Positions 53,187 to 61,822 of a stretch of 64,000 bases of DNA are shown piece by piece (position 1 is the first letter of the stretch; every line of letters starts with the position of its first letter). A program made the translations under genes and the position numbers. A model generated the notes under the pieces. It searched no databases. It was not told the DNA's origin and saw only the letters and a list, made by a program, of their open reading frames with translations. Location: assembly GCF_014333525.1 (NCBI RefSeq), contig NZ_JACSCX010000009.1, positions 41,831-105,830 on the forward strand, read 5' to 3'. This stretch comes from Hymenobacter puniceus (GTDB lineage: Bacteria; Bacteroidota; Bacteroidia; Cytophagales; Hymenobacteraceae).

Positions 53187-53482
53187 TTTCCTAGGAAACA
53201 AGGAAAATAGAAACTCTGACCTTGCATCCCTGCCGCTTTACGCCCCGTATTCTGGTTTGTTTCTTAGGATTTTAGGAAATAAGTTTCTTAAGAGCTTTTG
53301 ATAAATGTTTACTGAGAAGTTGGTAATCAATAATTTTTGTTTCCTTTGTTTTAAGTTTTTTCAAGAAATAAGCAAGACAAGAAATCAAGCAGCTTATTTT
53401 CTAGTAAAATAGTTGCTTTATTTTCTAGGAAACAAAAAAACAAGTTTACAAGTAAGTTTGAAAACTGAGAAATAAGCTGCTT
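53187..53482. repeat. AT-rich repeat region before parA, candidate partition site/operator
   Basis: Recurring TTTC[C/T]TAGGAAA-type elements: 53187-53199 (perfect palindrome TTTCCTAGGAAA plus C), 53260-53280 (a degenerate pair) and 53421-53433, plus TTATTTTCTAG at 53394-53404. A 13-bp inverted repeat, AAGCAGCTTATTT (53387-53399) and AAATAAGCTGCTT (53470-53482), encloses part of the array. The region is AT-rich and lies 55 bp before parA. parS/centromere or operator function is inferred. The 52847-53536 gap has no supported gene. Confidence 0.6.
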
Positions 53483-53536
53483 ATTTTGCAACCTGCCTAC
53501 GCCCGTTGGGGCTTTACCCGTTAGTTCCCCCGTTTT

Positions 53537-54265
53537 ATGAAAATCATCTGCGTTGCCAACCAGAAGGGTGGCATTGGTAAGAGTACCCTCATCACCGTGC
53601 TGGCCGGCGCGCTCTCGGCCGACTATGGCTACCGCGTGCTCGTGGTCGATGCCGACTCCCAGCAAACCCTGGCCGGGGTGCGCCTGACCAACGACCAGCC
53701 CAGCGTGGACCAGGAGCGCGCAGCCGGCACGCTGGCCGACCCTGCTTTTCCCTATGCCCTGGAATCAGTGGGCATGGGCCAAGTGTATGACCGGCTCGAC
53801 GAGGTCAGCGACGACTACGATGTGGTGTTCATCGACGTGCCGGGCCGCTCGGATGATACGGCCATGATTGACGTGCTCAGCGGCGCCAACGTGGTGCTCG
53901 TGCCCGTGGGGGCCTCGGACGCCGAGCGCCTGGCCACGATTTCCTTTATGCAGCTGCTGCAGGAGATTTCCCGGCTCTCGCGGGAGCAGGGGCTGGACTT
54001 CCAATTCTTCGGCGTGCACTCGCACCGCACCAACCTGAAAGAGGAAAAGGACATGGACGAATTCACCGACGCCTTGGGCTTGCCGCGCCTGCAGGCCTCG
54101 CTGCGCCAGCTCGGCTGTTACAAGCGCCTCTCAACCCGCTACAGCTACCTCAACCCGGCCTACCGGCGGGCGGTGGGGGCCGATGCTGCCGTGGAAACGG
54201 AAGTGCGCGCCCTGTGCGACGAACTGATTGCCCGCGCTGGGCTCACCTCTGAACTCGTATCGTAA
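53537..54265 (+). CDS. parA: ParA-family partition ATPase
   Basis: A 242-residue P-loop ATPase that positions plasmid copies for segregation. The deviant Walker A is K10-G-G-I-G-K15-S-T with the signature lysine at position 10; a Walker B-like VVFIDVPGRSDD follows near residue 95, and VLVVDADSQQTL lies near residue 35. It lacks an N-terminal HTH, so it is the small (type Ib-like) form that usually relies on a small partner for autoregulation and centromere binding. The stop overlaps the ATG of the next gene by 1 nt (TAATG). Confidence 0.93.
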   Translation: MKIICVANQKGGIGKSTLITVLAGALSADYGYRVLVVDADSQQTLAGVRLTNDQPSVDQERAAGTLADPAFPYALESVGMGQVYDRLDEVSDDYDVVFIDVPGRSDDTAMIDVLSGANVVLVPVGASDAERLATISFMQLLQEISRLSREQGLDFQFFGVHSHRTNLKEEKDMDEFTDALGLPRLQASLRQLGCYKRLSTRYSYLNPAYRRAVGADAAVETEVRALCDELIARAGLTSELVS

Positions 54266-54792
54266 TGGCCAAGATTCAACGCCTGAAAATCTCCACGGAC
54301 GAGAAAATGTCCATGCTGCGCGGACAGCCCGGCCACATGCCGGCAGCCCCAGCCGCCACGGAGCCAGCGGCCGCAGCGCCCGTTGCACCACCAGCACCAG
54401 CACCAGCACCAGCACCAGTACCAGCACCAGTACCAGCACCAGTACCAGCACCGGTGGCCGCTCCGCCAGTAACGAAAGCTCCGGCAGCAGCGGCAGCAGC
54501 ACCAGCGCCAGCCGCTCATCCCGTAACCAAGCCGCAGCAGGCCGCTGTAGCGCCGGAAGCCCGCAAGGGGAGGGGGCGCCCCCCCAAGGTACAAGCACCA
54601 GCTCAGGCGGAAAGTGGGGCTGTGGGGCTGCAGCCTTCCTTAATTCGCCTGGAGGGGGAAACCCAGCGGGCCGCCCTGGCTTACATCCACGAGGAGCTTA
54701 TGCACCACAGCCGGCGGGTGTACTTAAAAGAGTTGGTCGACGAAGCGGTTAACTACTACCTCCAGCACGGCCCGCCCGCTAAAGGGAAGTAG
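54265..54792 (+). CDS. ParA partner with Pro/Ala tract, AT-hook and RHH-like C-terminus
   Basis: A 175-residue protein coupled to parA. The N-terminus (MAKIQRLKISTDEKMSML) is followed by a long Pro-Ala-Val tract (about 35-95), an AT-hook-like RKGRGRPPKVQ near residue 105 and a C-terminal helical domain (TQRAALAYIHEELMHHSRRVYLKELVDEAV) resembling ribbon-helix-helix partition proteins. It should bind the AT-rich repeats upstream of parA and stimulate its ATPase; this follows from gene order and motifs. Its last 14 nt overlap the convergent XRE-like gene. Confidence 0.75.
   Translation: MAKIQRLKISTDEKMSMLRGQPGHMPAAPAATEPAAAAPVAPPAPAPAPAPVPAPVPAPVPAPVAAPPVTKAPAAAAAAPAPAAHPVTKPQQAAVAPEARKGRGRPPKVQAPAQAESGAVGLQPSLIRLEGETQRAALAYIHEELMHHSRRVYLKELVDEAVNYYLQHGPPAKGK
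54391..54451 (+). repeat. In-frame hexanucleotide repeat in the parA partner gene
   Basis: About ten copies of a 6-bp unit, CCAGCA or CCAGTA, encode alternating Pro-Ala and Pro-Val. As the unit is a multiple of three, slippage would change linker length without shifting the frame. Confidence 0.8.
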
Positions 54793-55075
54793 AGGGAGTT
54801 CCAGCCGGCGAGCTAACCCCGGACTGCACCTCAGCCAGGACCACGGCGATTATGTCCTGCACGGGCTCGTTGAGCAAATCCGCAACCCGCAGCAGCTCGG
54901 CGATGGTGAGCGTGGACGGGTCGGCCTCGCGCTGCTTGATGGTGCGGTAAGTCATGCGCAGGTGCTCCATCAGCTCGCGCTCGGTGAAGCTGAAGCGGCC
55001 GTGGCGCAGCAGGTCGGTAAACCGCCGGGCCGGCGCGGTGGCAACGCGGGGCGGTAGGGGAGGGGGGGTAGGCAT
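54779..55075 (-). CDS. XRE-like helix-turn-helix protein
   Basis: A 98-residue protein with an N-terminal Pro-rich arm and an HTH segment FTERELMEHLRMTYRTIKQREADPSTLTIAELLRVADLL (about 30-68), typical of small XRE-like regulators, ending VQDIIAVVLAEVQSG. It could repress nearby plasmid genes. It converges on the parA partner with a 14-nt overlap of the coding ends. ATG 55075 is the only good start. Confidence 0.7.
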   Translation of the reverse strand: MPTPPPLPPRVATAPARRFTDLLRHGRFSFTERELMEHLRMTYRTIKQREADPSTLTIAELLRVADLLNEPVQDIIAVVLAEVQSGVSSPAGTPSTSL

Positions 55076-55177
55076 AAAAAACGTTAAGGAAGCAAGCCGG
55101 CAGACCGGGGACGGTGGAACGGTACCCCACTGCCCCCGGTCCCGCCGATGAAAGAAGATGTAAGCGACGGCTAAGGG

Positions 55178-56473
55178 TCAGCACTCGTCCAACGGATAGG
55201 GGCGCGGGTTCTGGCGCGCCTCCTCAGCCAGGGTTTGGTCTTCCCACTCGGCCACCCGCTGCATGATGTTGGTCAGCCAGCGGCCCAGCCGGGCGGGGTC
55301 GGTTTCGGCCAGGATGCGGCCGGTGGCCGTGCGGCGCTGCTCATCGGTAAAGGCGGGATGCTCCAGCAGGCGGGTCAGCTCGATGCGCTGCGTGGCGACC
55401 ACGACCGTGGTCAGCGAAGGCAGGGTTTCCTGCCCCAAAATCACCGGTGGCAGCGTGGGCAGCACCGGGCGGGACGGTATGGCCCCGGTTTCCCCGCAGC
55501 ATGCTGGCTGCGCATGCTCAGAGGCCACGACCACAGCCGCAGGGGCGGGGCTGGCGGGGGTCGGCTGCGGGTCGGGCTCGGTATCCTCGGGAGCCGGGCG
55601 GCCCAGTATCAGCTCTGCCGCGCGCTGGGCCCGGCTGGCGGCCTGCACCACCAGCTTTTTATCCCCGCGCAGCTGCTCCAGCCAAAACTGTAGGTAGGCG
55701 GCCGTGTTTTCCAGCGTGGCGCTGGGGTTTAGGCCAGCGTGGCCGCACAGAAAAGCGGCGCCCATTTCCGCCGTCAGCTCCTCGCGGGCGTAGCCGGCGC
55801 GGCCACTCGGGCGCAGGGCTTCGGCCAGGTCGGGACGGTCCAGGCGGCTGGCGTGGCCGGTGGCGTGGGTCAGCTCGTGAAATAGGGTCGAGTAATAGGC
55901 CTCGCCACTGATGAAGGTTTCCGGGCGGGGTACTTGTACAAAGTCAGGACCCGGAGCATAGAAGGCCTGCGTACCGCCGTGCTCAATCCGGGGGCAGGTA
56001 GCCCAATTCGTTACCAGGGCCTCGGCGGCTGCCAAGGGCTCGTGGTTCCGGTCTTGGGGCTGCTCGGGCAGGACGATTTCCACGCCTTCCACGTCGTCCA
56101 CGGAAAAGACCGTGTAGTACTTGATAAATGGCGTTTTCTCTTCCTCGCCGGTTTGCTTGTCGGTGCGAGTCGTGACGTTGTAGTAAATCACGGGCATGCC
56201 CTTGGCACCCTTGCGGATGTTGCCGCCCAGCTCCTTGGCCTGCCGGAACGTTAGAAAGAACGGCGTGCCGCCGACCAGGTGCAGCAGAAAGGCATTGATG
56301 CCGGTGTAAGCCCGGCCGCTCACGTAGTTGCGGGGCAGACCGTAGGCCGCGTGCCAGGGCTTGCGCCAGGCAATCTGACCGGCTTCGAGGGCCTCAATTA
56401 CCCGGTCGGTTACAAGCTGGTACACATCGGGGCGGGCAGTGTTTTGAGCGGCGGGGCGGGCTTGCTTTTTCAT
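55178..56473 (-). CDS. ArdC-like antirestriction protein with zincin domain
   Basis: A 431-residue protein. The N-terminal domain (about 12-130) matches ArdC ssDNA-binding modules (VYQLVTDRVIEALEAGQIAW, RNYVSGRAYTGINAF, TFRQAKELGGNIRKGAKG). The metallopeptidase-like part has H199-E-L-T-H203 in FHELTHATGHASRLDR. The C-terminal 170 residues are a variable Pro/Ala-rich extension. ArdC proteins travel with or protect incoming plasmid DNA from host restriction, which fits a conjugative plasmid. The start at 56473 is preceded by an AT-rich gap; 56474-56771 has no other gene. Confidence 0.9.
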   Translation of the reverse strand: MKKQARPAAQNTARPDVYQLVTDRVIEALEAGQIAWRKPWHAAYGLPRNYVSGRAYTGINAFLLHLVGGTPFFLTFRQAKELGGNIRKGAKGMPVIYYNVTTRTDKQTGEEEKTPFIKYYTVFSVDDVEGVEIVLPEQPQDRNHEPLAAAEALVTNWATCPRIEHGGTQAFYAPGPDFVQVPRPETFISGEAYYSTLFHELTHATGHASRLDRPDLAEALRPSGRAGYAREELTAEMGAAFLCGHAGLNPSATLENTAAYLQFWLEQLRGDKKLVVQAASRAQRAAELILGRPAPEDTEPDPQPTPASPAPAAVVVASEHAQPACCGETGAIPSRPVLPTLPPVILGQETLPSLTTVVVATQRIELTRLLEHPAFTDEQRRTATGRILAETDPARLGRWLTNIMQRVAEWEDQTLAEEARQNPRPYPLDEC

Positions 56474-56720
56474 CGCTGAGTAAGGGCTAAGTGACTGTTT
56501 CTAAAACCGTTTCCTTACTTATTAAACGCATTTTTAGCGTCATTTGTTGCTTTTTTAACAACAATTATTGATTTATTTGCCCTTCGTAAAACATTTCTCC
56601 CCCACTGCCCCTTGGCGTCTGAACTACCCTGGGTAGTGGTCGCATCTGTAACCTGGGGACGGTGGAATGGCGCTTCCCCGAGCGTTTGCTTAGGAGACCG
56701 GCGGTTAGGGTTTAAAACGA

Positions 56721-56752
56721 AAACGCCCGATTGGATAACCAACCGGGCGTTT
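56721..56752 (-). terminator. Intrinsic terminator of the small gene at 56772-56987
   Basis: AAACGCCCG/CGGGCGTTT (56721-56729/56744-56752) plus an inner TTGG/CCAA stem form a hairpin followed on the minus strand by TCGTTTTAAA. It lies 20 bp past the stop of the minus-strand gene. Confidence 0.75.
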
Positions 56753-56771
56753 CAGCGAGCCGAGCCGCGAC

Positions 56772-56987
56772 CTACTGCGCGGGGCCAAATTGCTGCTTGA
56801 GAAATTTGAGCAGGCTTTGGCGGGAAGCTTCCCCAATTTGAATCAGGGGGGCGCCGTCGTTAAGGTAAAACAGGATGGGGTTGGCCTTGGTAACGGCCTC
56901 GGACCAGGCCTCGGCCGACAGGGTCGATGGTAGTTGCAGCAGGGGTTGGTATTCGTCCCGGATAAGCTGTAAAATCAGGCCTTTCAT
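56772..56987 (-). CDS. Small hypothetical protein
   Basis: A 71-residue protein from ATG 56987 (MKGLILQLIRDEYQPLLQLP) with two helices and a short beta segment (ANPILFYLNDGAPLIQIG). No family is recognised. It ends before a clear terminator, which supports it being expressed. The 56988-57400 region to its left edge of the primase-like gene holds no gene I can support; it contains two CCGCGGGCAG copies near 57117 and 57137. Confidence 0.6.
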   Translation of the reverse strand: MKGLILQLIRDEYQPLLQLPSTLSAEAWSEAVTKANPILFYLNDGAPLIQIGEASRQSLLKFLKQQFGPAQ

Positions 56988-57400
56988 GGCCGGGCAGAAG
57001 TTGGAAAATGGCCGGTGACCGGTAGATATCATAACGGAGGGTACTAGCGTGGAAGGGAATGCAAAGAGGGTTCCGGCCTGCCCGCAATAGCAAGGGCCGG
57101 AAAAAAAACAGCCCAGCCCGCGGGCAGTAAGCAAGCCGCGGGCAGCCGCATAATTGCGGCGGGACGTTTACCAGGAAGTTGGATTAGCCTCGATGCGGAC
57201 CCACAAACAGGGCCGGGCGCTCGGAAATAGGCAGCGGCCGCAGAGCAGCGGGTGCCAGGGTCTGGTCTGCCAGGAGCAGGCCAAACGGAGCATGAGTAGT
57301 AGAACCTGTTTTTGCCAGCATGGTGGGCAGCTTGCTATTCCTGCAAAACTAAAGAATCAGCGCACATTTTCTGGGTCTTTGACTCAGAAGCAGAATCCGC

Positions 57401-59680
57401 TTACCGCTCGGGCCCGGCAGTACGCTCGGCTAGGGTGCTGGCACTAATACCGCTAGGAGCTAGACGGTGCCGCTCAGCCCGGTCGGCAGCGTGCTCGTGC
57501 AGGTGGGCGCCGGGCTGGCGGGCCACGTCATCGAGCGCCGCACTAACCCGCGCCAGGTTCGGCTGGTCGAGCCGGTAGCTGACTTCGATTTCACTGTGGC
57601 GCTGGTGAGTGGCTGGGTCGGTGGCGCTGCGCAGCGAGCCGGTGTTCAGGCCCGCGGCGCGCAGCTGCTCCGCTACGGCTTCCGCCTGACCGTTAGCCCC
57701 CGGCTGCGGCTCCGGCTCGTCGATGCGAATGATGGCCGTTTTCGTCACCGATTGCTGCTCCGGGGGAGCGGCGGCTAACCGCCGACGCTCAGCCTGCTCG
57801 TCAACGGGTTCGGTGAGCGTCACCAACGGCGACTTATCCAGCGCATCGAGCGTCTGGCTGAGCTGGCGCAGGCCGCCGGGCGTACCGTGGGGCTGGTAGC
57901 GTACGTCGAGCTCACTGCGCAGCTGTCCGCTGGTGGGGTCCGTTTCCGCTCGCAACTCTATTTGGGCGCCGGCCTTGCGCAGCAGCTCCCGCATCTGCTG
58001 GGCCTGGCTGGGTGTGGCCTCATCCGCCGGAGTGGGCTCGGTTACCGTCAGCTGCACGGCCCGCTGCAGGGCTGGGTCGCCGCTGGCCGCTGCGACTACG
58101 AGCCCAGCAGCCTGACGCCGGTGCTCGGCATCCCGGTGCTGAGCCTCCGGTGAGCTGGCTGCCTGCTCACGCTCGGCTTCGCGCTGCTGAGCCTGCTGGC
58201 GCTGCTCCTGTTCCTGACGGGCTTTTTCCTGGCGTAGCTGCTCCTTGGCCAGTTCGTCGGTGCGGGCTTGCTGTGCAATTTGCTCGCGGCTGAGGCCCTG
58301 ACTTAACAGCTCCAGGTCGCGGTTAAAGTCCTTGCTGATGGCGTACTCGGTGCGAATAAAGTTCTCGGGCTGCCGGCCTGGCTCTTGGGACTGGCGCTCA
58401 AGCTGCTCGCGCTGCGTTTCGCGCTGGGCGTGCAGGGTGCGGGCCAGGTCTTCGAGGGCGTGGCTGTCAGCATTGGGAACAACCAGGCGCACGACGGTTT
58501 CCTGCCGGGTGGCCCGCTGCACCTCCAGGACCACCGTTTCGTCCGCCGCCGGCCGTAGCTGCTGCACCTGCGCGGTGAGCTGGCTCAGCTGCTCGGTACC
58601 CTCGGCACGAGTGGCGTGGTGATACTCCACCCGCAGGGCGGTGTGGTACTTGCCGGCGGCTGTGGCGTGCCACTCTACCGGGCGGGGGGCTTCGTCGTAG
58701 GCCACCTGGCCATCGGCTACTTCCCGGGCCCGGCGCGGCACCTGCAGCTCGTTGAGGTAATTGATGTTGAAGCGGCGGCCGGCGGCGTCGTTGTCGTTGG
58801 CCAGCACCACTTCCTTCGGCTCCTGCTTGTCAATGAGCTTTTGAATGAGTTCCACCTGCCGCTCGGTGACGGTGCCGCTGGTGGCCACGTAAAGCGTGTT
58901 GGGCTGCCCTTGCGCGCCGCGGTGGTGGAGCTGGTGGTAGCTCATGGCATCCACGGGGCTCTCCGACACCACCATACGCTGCACGGGCGTGTCCTTGCCC
59001 TCGGTGGGGTGCGACACCCACACCCCGGTTTTGGGCAGCTGCAGCAAGTGCTTGTACTCGTTGTTGCGCTGCTCCACGGTGGCAATGCCGTGCTCGTTGT
59101 AGAGGGGAAAAGCCGTGTTGCGGAAGTTGCCCTGCTGGCTGGTGAAGACCCGCCCCTGAAAAGCCGGGCTGTCGATGGTCTCATCGGAGAGATGGCGATT
59201 ATGCAGGTAGCTGCGGTCGGTTAGCGTGGCGTGGGTGCCCATCACCGCCGCCACGAGACGGGCCCGGCGCTCGGCCTCCGATTCCATCTCGGTCGGCCCG
59301 GTGGGCGTGGGTGCGTACGCCGCCGGGGCGGGCAGTGGGGGAGAGGTGGCCGCCTGCCAGCCTTGCTCGGGCTCGCCCAAGTACTGGCGCAGGGTCTGCC
59401 GCACCTGGCCCAGGGTCTGGTTTTCGCGGGTTTTCACGAAGTCGATGATGGAGCCGGAGTCCCGGTCGTCGCCGGGGTTCAGGTACACCTGGTGGTCGCC
59501 CTTGCGGGAGACGATGAGCATCTCGCCGTCCTTTTCCAGCTGGTGCCAGTGACCACGGGGGCCGGCCTTTTTCACGTCGTAGCCGTGGCGCCGGGTGGCG
59601 TAGTCCACCAGGTCAATGGATTGCTTGAAGCGGTCGAGCTCCTGCGGGTCGTTGTCGCGCGGGGGAGAAGTTGCGGGCAT
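57401..59680 (-). CDS. Toprim/DUF3991 primase-like plasmid protein
   Basis: A 759-residue protein from ATG 59680 (MPATSPPRDNDPQELDRFK). The N-terminal part carries a DUF3991-like zinc-finger remnant region and HGYDVKKAGPRGHWHQL; residues about 205-300 are a toprim domain with the acidic sites in VVSESPVDAMSYHQL and VVLANDNDAAGRRFN. The rest is a long Gln/Arg/Glu-rich coiled-coil (about 430-560) and two repeated segments with EVSYRLDQPNLARVSAALD-like and LDVRYQPHGTPGGLRQLS-like patterns. Plasmid toprim proteins prime the complementary strand after transfer. The frame to 59746 is not needed. Confidence 0.85.
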   Translation of the reverse strand: MPATSPPRDNDPQELDRFKQSIDLVDYATRRHGYDVKKAGPRGHWHQLEKDGEMLIVSRKGDHQVYLNPGDDRDSGSIIDFVKTRENQTLGQVRQTLRQYLGEPEQGWQAATSPPLPAPAAYAPTPTGPTEMESEAERRARLVAAVMGTHATLTDRSYLHNRHLSDETIDSPAFQGRVFTSQQGNFRNTAFPLYNEHGIATVEQRNNEYKHLLQLPKTGVWVSHPTEGKDTPVQRMVVSESPVDAMSYHQLHHRGAQGQPNTLYVATSGTVTERQVELIQKLIDKQEPKEVVLANDNDAAGRRFNINYLNELQVPRRAREVADGQVAYDEAPRPVEWHATAAGKYHTALRVEYHHATRAEGTEQLSQLTAQVQQLRPAADETVVLEVQRATRQETVVRLVVPNADSHALEDLARTLHAQRETQREQLERQSQEPGRQPENFIRTEYAISKDFNRDLELLSQGLSREQIAQQARTDELAKEQLRQEKARQEQEQRQQAQQREAEREQAASSPEAQHRDAEHRRQAAGLVVAAASGDPALQRAVQLTVTEPTPADEATPSQAQQMRELLRKAGAQIELRAETDPTSGQLRSELDVRYQPHGTPGGLRQLSQTLDALDKSPLVTLTEPVDEQAERRRLAAAPPEQQSVTKTAIIRIDEPEPQPGANGQAEAVAEQLRAAGLNTGSLRSATDPATHQRHSEIEVSYRLDQPNLARVSAALDDVARQPGAHLHEHAADRAERHRLAPSGISASTLAERTAGPER

Positions 59681-59767
59681 AGAAGTAGAATGGAAGGGGT
59701 ACAAACCAGCCGCGCCGCCGGAATCCGGGGCGGGAATCAAAACCAAAAAGCAGTAGGGGAGGGGCAG

Positions 59768-60166
59768 CTAGCTGACCAGCTCCTCGTGGGCGGCCAGCTG
59801 CTCGCGCAGCGTGGCCAGCAGCGCCGCGTCGGCAAAAAGGTAGTGCTCGCAGAGCTGGCCGCTCACGTACAGGCGCACCAGTTCGGTCTCGAAGCCGAAC
59901 ACGCGCAGGTGCTTCTGCACCAGGCGGTACTCTTCGCGCTGCAGGCTACCGGTTTTCAGGCCCACGCTGGTCGTGTAGGGAAAGCCATAGGCGGTGCAGG
60001 TGGCCCGCAGGCCCCCGTGGGGCAGGCTGCGCAGTCGCAGCTGCACGTAGCGCCGGGCTTCATCATAGGCTATGGCCAGAGCCGGATTGGGCAGTTGGGG
60101 GCCCAAGGCGGCCGGGGTAGTCGCAGGTTTGCTGGCCGGGCGGCGGGAAGCAACGGAAGCAGGCAT
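59768..60166 (-). CDS. Plasmid hypothetical protein, paralogue of the 60212-60637 product
   Basis: A 132-residue basic helical protein. The core (about 28-130), PALAIAYDEARRYVQLRLRS ... FGFETELVRLYVSGQLCEHYLFADAALLATL, aligns over its whole length with the upstream neighbour: shared [N/D]PAL at the start, RY[V/I], LHG/PHG, TEL[V/L]R and a final F-x-L-F. Function unknown; it may be a DNA-binding plasmid-specific factor. 45 bp between the two genes. Confidence 0.65.
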   Translation of the reverse strand: MPASVASRRPASKPATTPAALGPQLPNPALAIAYDEARRYVQLRLRSLPHGGLRATCTAYGFPYTTSVGLKTGSLQREEYRLVQKHLRVFGFETELVRLYVSGQLCEHYLFADAALLATLREQLAAHEELVS

Positions 60167-60211
60167 AGGGAAAAGAGCAACGTGGAGCGGTCGGGCTCCA
60201 GGGCCTTTCCG

Positions 60212-60637
60212 CTAGTTAGGGGATGAAGTGGGCGTAGTAGGTGGCGCCGGGGCGTCGAAGGGTGGGTTGTCGAAGAGGTTGAGCTCGGCCTTGAAGCGGG
60301 TCAGGCTGTCGGGCGAGGTGAACAGGAAAAAGTGGCGGCGCGACTGGTGCACGATGATGCGCAGCAGCTCGGTGGGGAACTGGAAGTGGGTCATCAGCCG
60401 CTGCAAGAGCACGGCCTGGGTTTCCTCCTCCAGCTTTTTGATTTCAATCAGCCGGGCGTAGTTGAACTTGTGCTGCTGGGCCCAGGGCTTGAGCTGCCCG
60501 TGCAGTAGCGTGTTGAGGCGGTGGCGGATGTAGCGCAGAACGGTGGCATAGGAAACAATGAGCGCGGGGTCAGGAAAGCCCGCATTGACCGGCTCTACTG
60601 GGGTGGTAGCCGGGGGAGTGGGAATAGAGGTGTTCAT
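60212..60637 (-). CDS. Plasmid hypothetical protein, tandem paralogue
   Basis: A 141-residue protein from ATG 60637 (MNTSIPTPPATTPVEPVN) with a Pro-rich head and tail around a helical core (DPALIVSYATVLRYIRHRLN ... FPTELLRIIVHQSRRHFFLF). It aligns with the next gene along about 100 residues with conserved spacing, so the two come from a tandem duplication. The core's basic helix and recurrent aromatic end suggest nucleic-acid or partner binding. Codes ahead of the primase-like gene on the same strand. Confidence 0.65.
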   Translation of the reverse strand: MNTSIPTPPATTPVEPVNAGFPDPALIVSYATVLRYIRHRLNTLLHGQLKPWAQQHKFNYARLIEIKKLEEETQAVLLQRLMTHFQFPTELLRIIVHQSRRHFFLFTSPDSLTRFKAELNLFDNPPFDAPAPPTTPTSSPN

Positions 60638-60857
60638 GCAGCAGCAATTGGAGGGCGCGCAAGGTAGCAAACCAGCCGGCCGTCTGCACTACCGCCACTG
60701 CTGCGGGCATTTAACCACGTCGGCTCCGGGGCGAAAACACCCACAAAGCTTCGGTGTAGCTTCTTCAAAACTTCTCCTAAAGCAGAACTTATACGAAAGT
60801 GCTCCGTATAGTTGCCGCAATTGCTCATAAAAAACTTCGACCTGTTGCTTGAAACCC

Positions 60858-61346
60858 ATGCTGTGGTTGGTGCTCTTTCTGCTCCTGGTGGCCCTGGGCG
60901 GGCTCTGGTGGCGCTACGCCATGCCAGCGGGTGCCGGCAGCGCCCTGGCCCCGCCCGCGCTCGACGGCAACCACGCCTCGCTGCGCACCCGGCACTATCG
61001 GCTGGCCGATTTCCAGGATGCGCCGCCGCAAGCGCCTCCCGTGGCGGACGTGGCGGCTGATGTGGCGGAGGCAGAAGCGGAAGCAGCCCCGACGAATGCC
61101 GCGACTGAAACGGCCGCGGCACGCGCAGATGATGGTCAGGCCGAAGACCAGACTCCCGCGGCTAGGGCAGAAGCGGGCCAGCTGCCCGAAAGCGCCAAGC
61201 ACAACTACATCACGGCCCCGGCGCCCACAGCGACCGACGCGCACAACCGCGGCGTGGAATTGACTGCCGCCGAGCGGCGGGCCAAAATGCGCCTGGTGAT
61301 GAACGAGGCGCTGAGCAACCAGCGCACCGCACCCGCCACTGCCTGA
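60858..61346 (+). CDS. Membrane-anchored hypothetical protein of the transfer region
   Basis: A 162-residue protein from ATG 60858; a TTG at 60849 is the other option. An N-terminal helix (LWLVLFLLLVALGGLWW) anchors a largely disordered Ala/Glu/Pro-rich stretch and a C-terminal helix (LTAAERRAKMRLVMNEALSN). It lies 53 bp before the traE-like gene on the same strand and is probably the first gene of the conjugation operon. Function unrecognised. Confidence 0.65.
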   Translation: MLWLVLFLLLVALGGLWWRYAMPAGAGSALAPPALDGNHASLRTRHYRLADFQDAPPQAPPVADVAADVAEAEAEAAPTNAATETAAARADDGQAEDQTPAARAEAGQLPESAKHNYITAPAPTATDAHNRGVELTAAERRAKMRLVMNEALSNQRTAPATA

Positions 61347-61399
61347 GACGCGGACCCTTACGCTCACCCTATTCACCTTTTCACCCTCCTACTTTTTCC

Positions 61400-61813
61400 A
61401 TGCAAACACCCCTGTTCACCTCCCTGCGCCGCGGCGCGACTACTGCCGCAGCCCACGGCCTGAATCTGCTGGCCGCCGGCCAGACCTACCAACCCTCCAA
61501 ACTGGAGCAGCGCGGCTACGCCCTGCTGACGGTGCTGGCCCTCTCGACCGGCGCGGCGCGGGCCCAAAGCGCCGAAGCGGCCCTCACGCAGGTCAAGGAG
61601 AAGGTGATTGGCATCGTGCAGGTCATTTTCGCCATCATCCTCATCATCGGCCTGATTCGGGTGGTAATGAAGTTTATCCAAGGCTCCCCCGACGCGTTGG
61701 GCTCCCTGGGCTGGCTCGTGGGCGGGGTGCTGCTCTGGTTCGGCTTCCAGCTCTTCAAGGACGACCTGGTGAGCGCCGTGGGCGGCAGCGAAGGCGGGGG
61801 CTTGACCAACTAA
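61400..61813 (+). CDS. traE: TraE (DUF4134) conjugal transfer protein, VirB2-like
   Basis: A 137-residue membrane protein. After an N-terminal segment ending GAARAQ (signal-like) come two membrane helices, VIGIVQVIFAIILIIGLIRV and LGSLGWLVGGVLLWFGFQLF, with a short polar loop. This is the DUF4134/TraE family of Bacteroidota conjugative systems, which resembles VirB2/TrbC pilins. It precedes TraF and TraG with 9-bp spacing, the conserved order. Confidence 0.88.
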   Translation: MQTPLFTSLRRGATTAAAHGLNLLAAGQTYQPSKLEQRGYALLTVLALSTGAARAQSAEAALTQVKEKVIGIVQVIFAIILIIGLIRVVMKFIQGSPDALGSLGWLVGGVLLWFGFQLFKDDLVSAVGGSEGGGLTN

Positions 61814-61822
61814 GCCGCTGCC

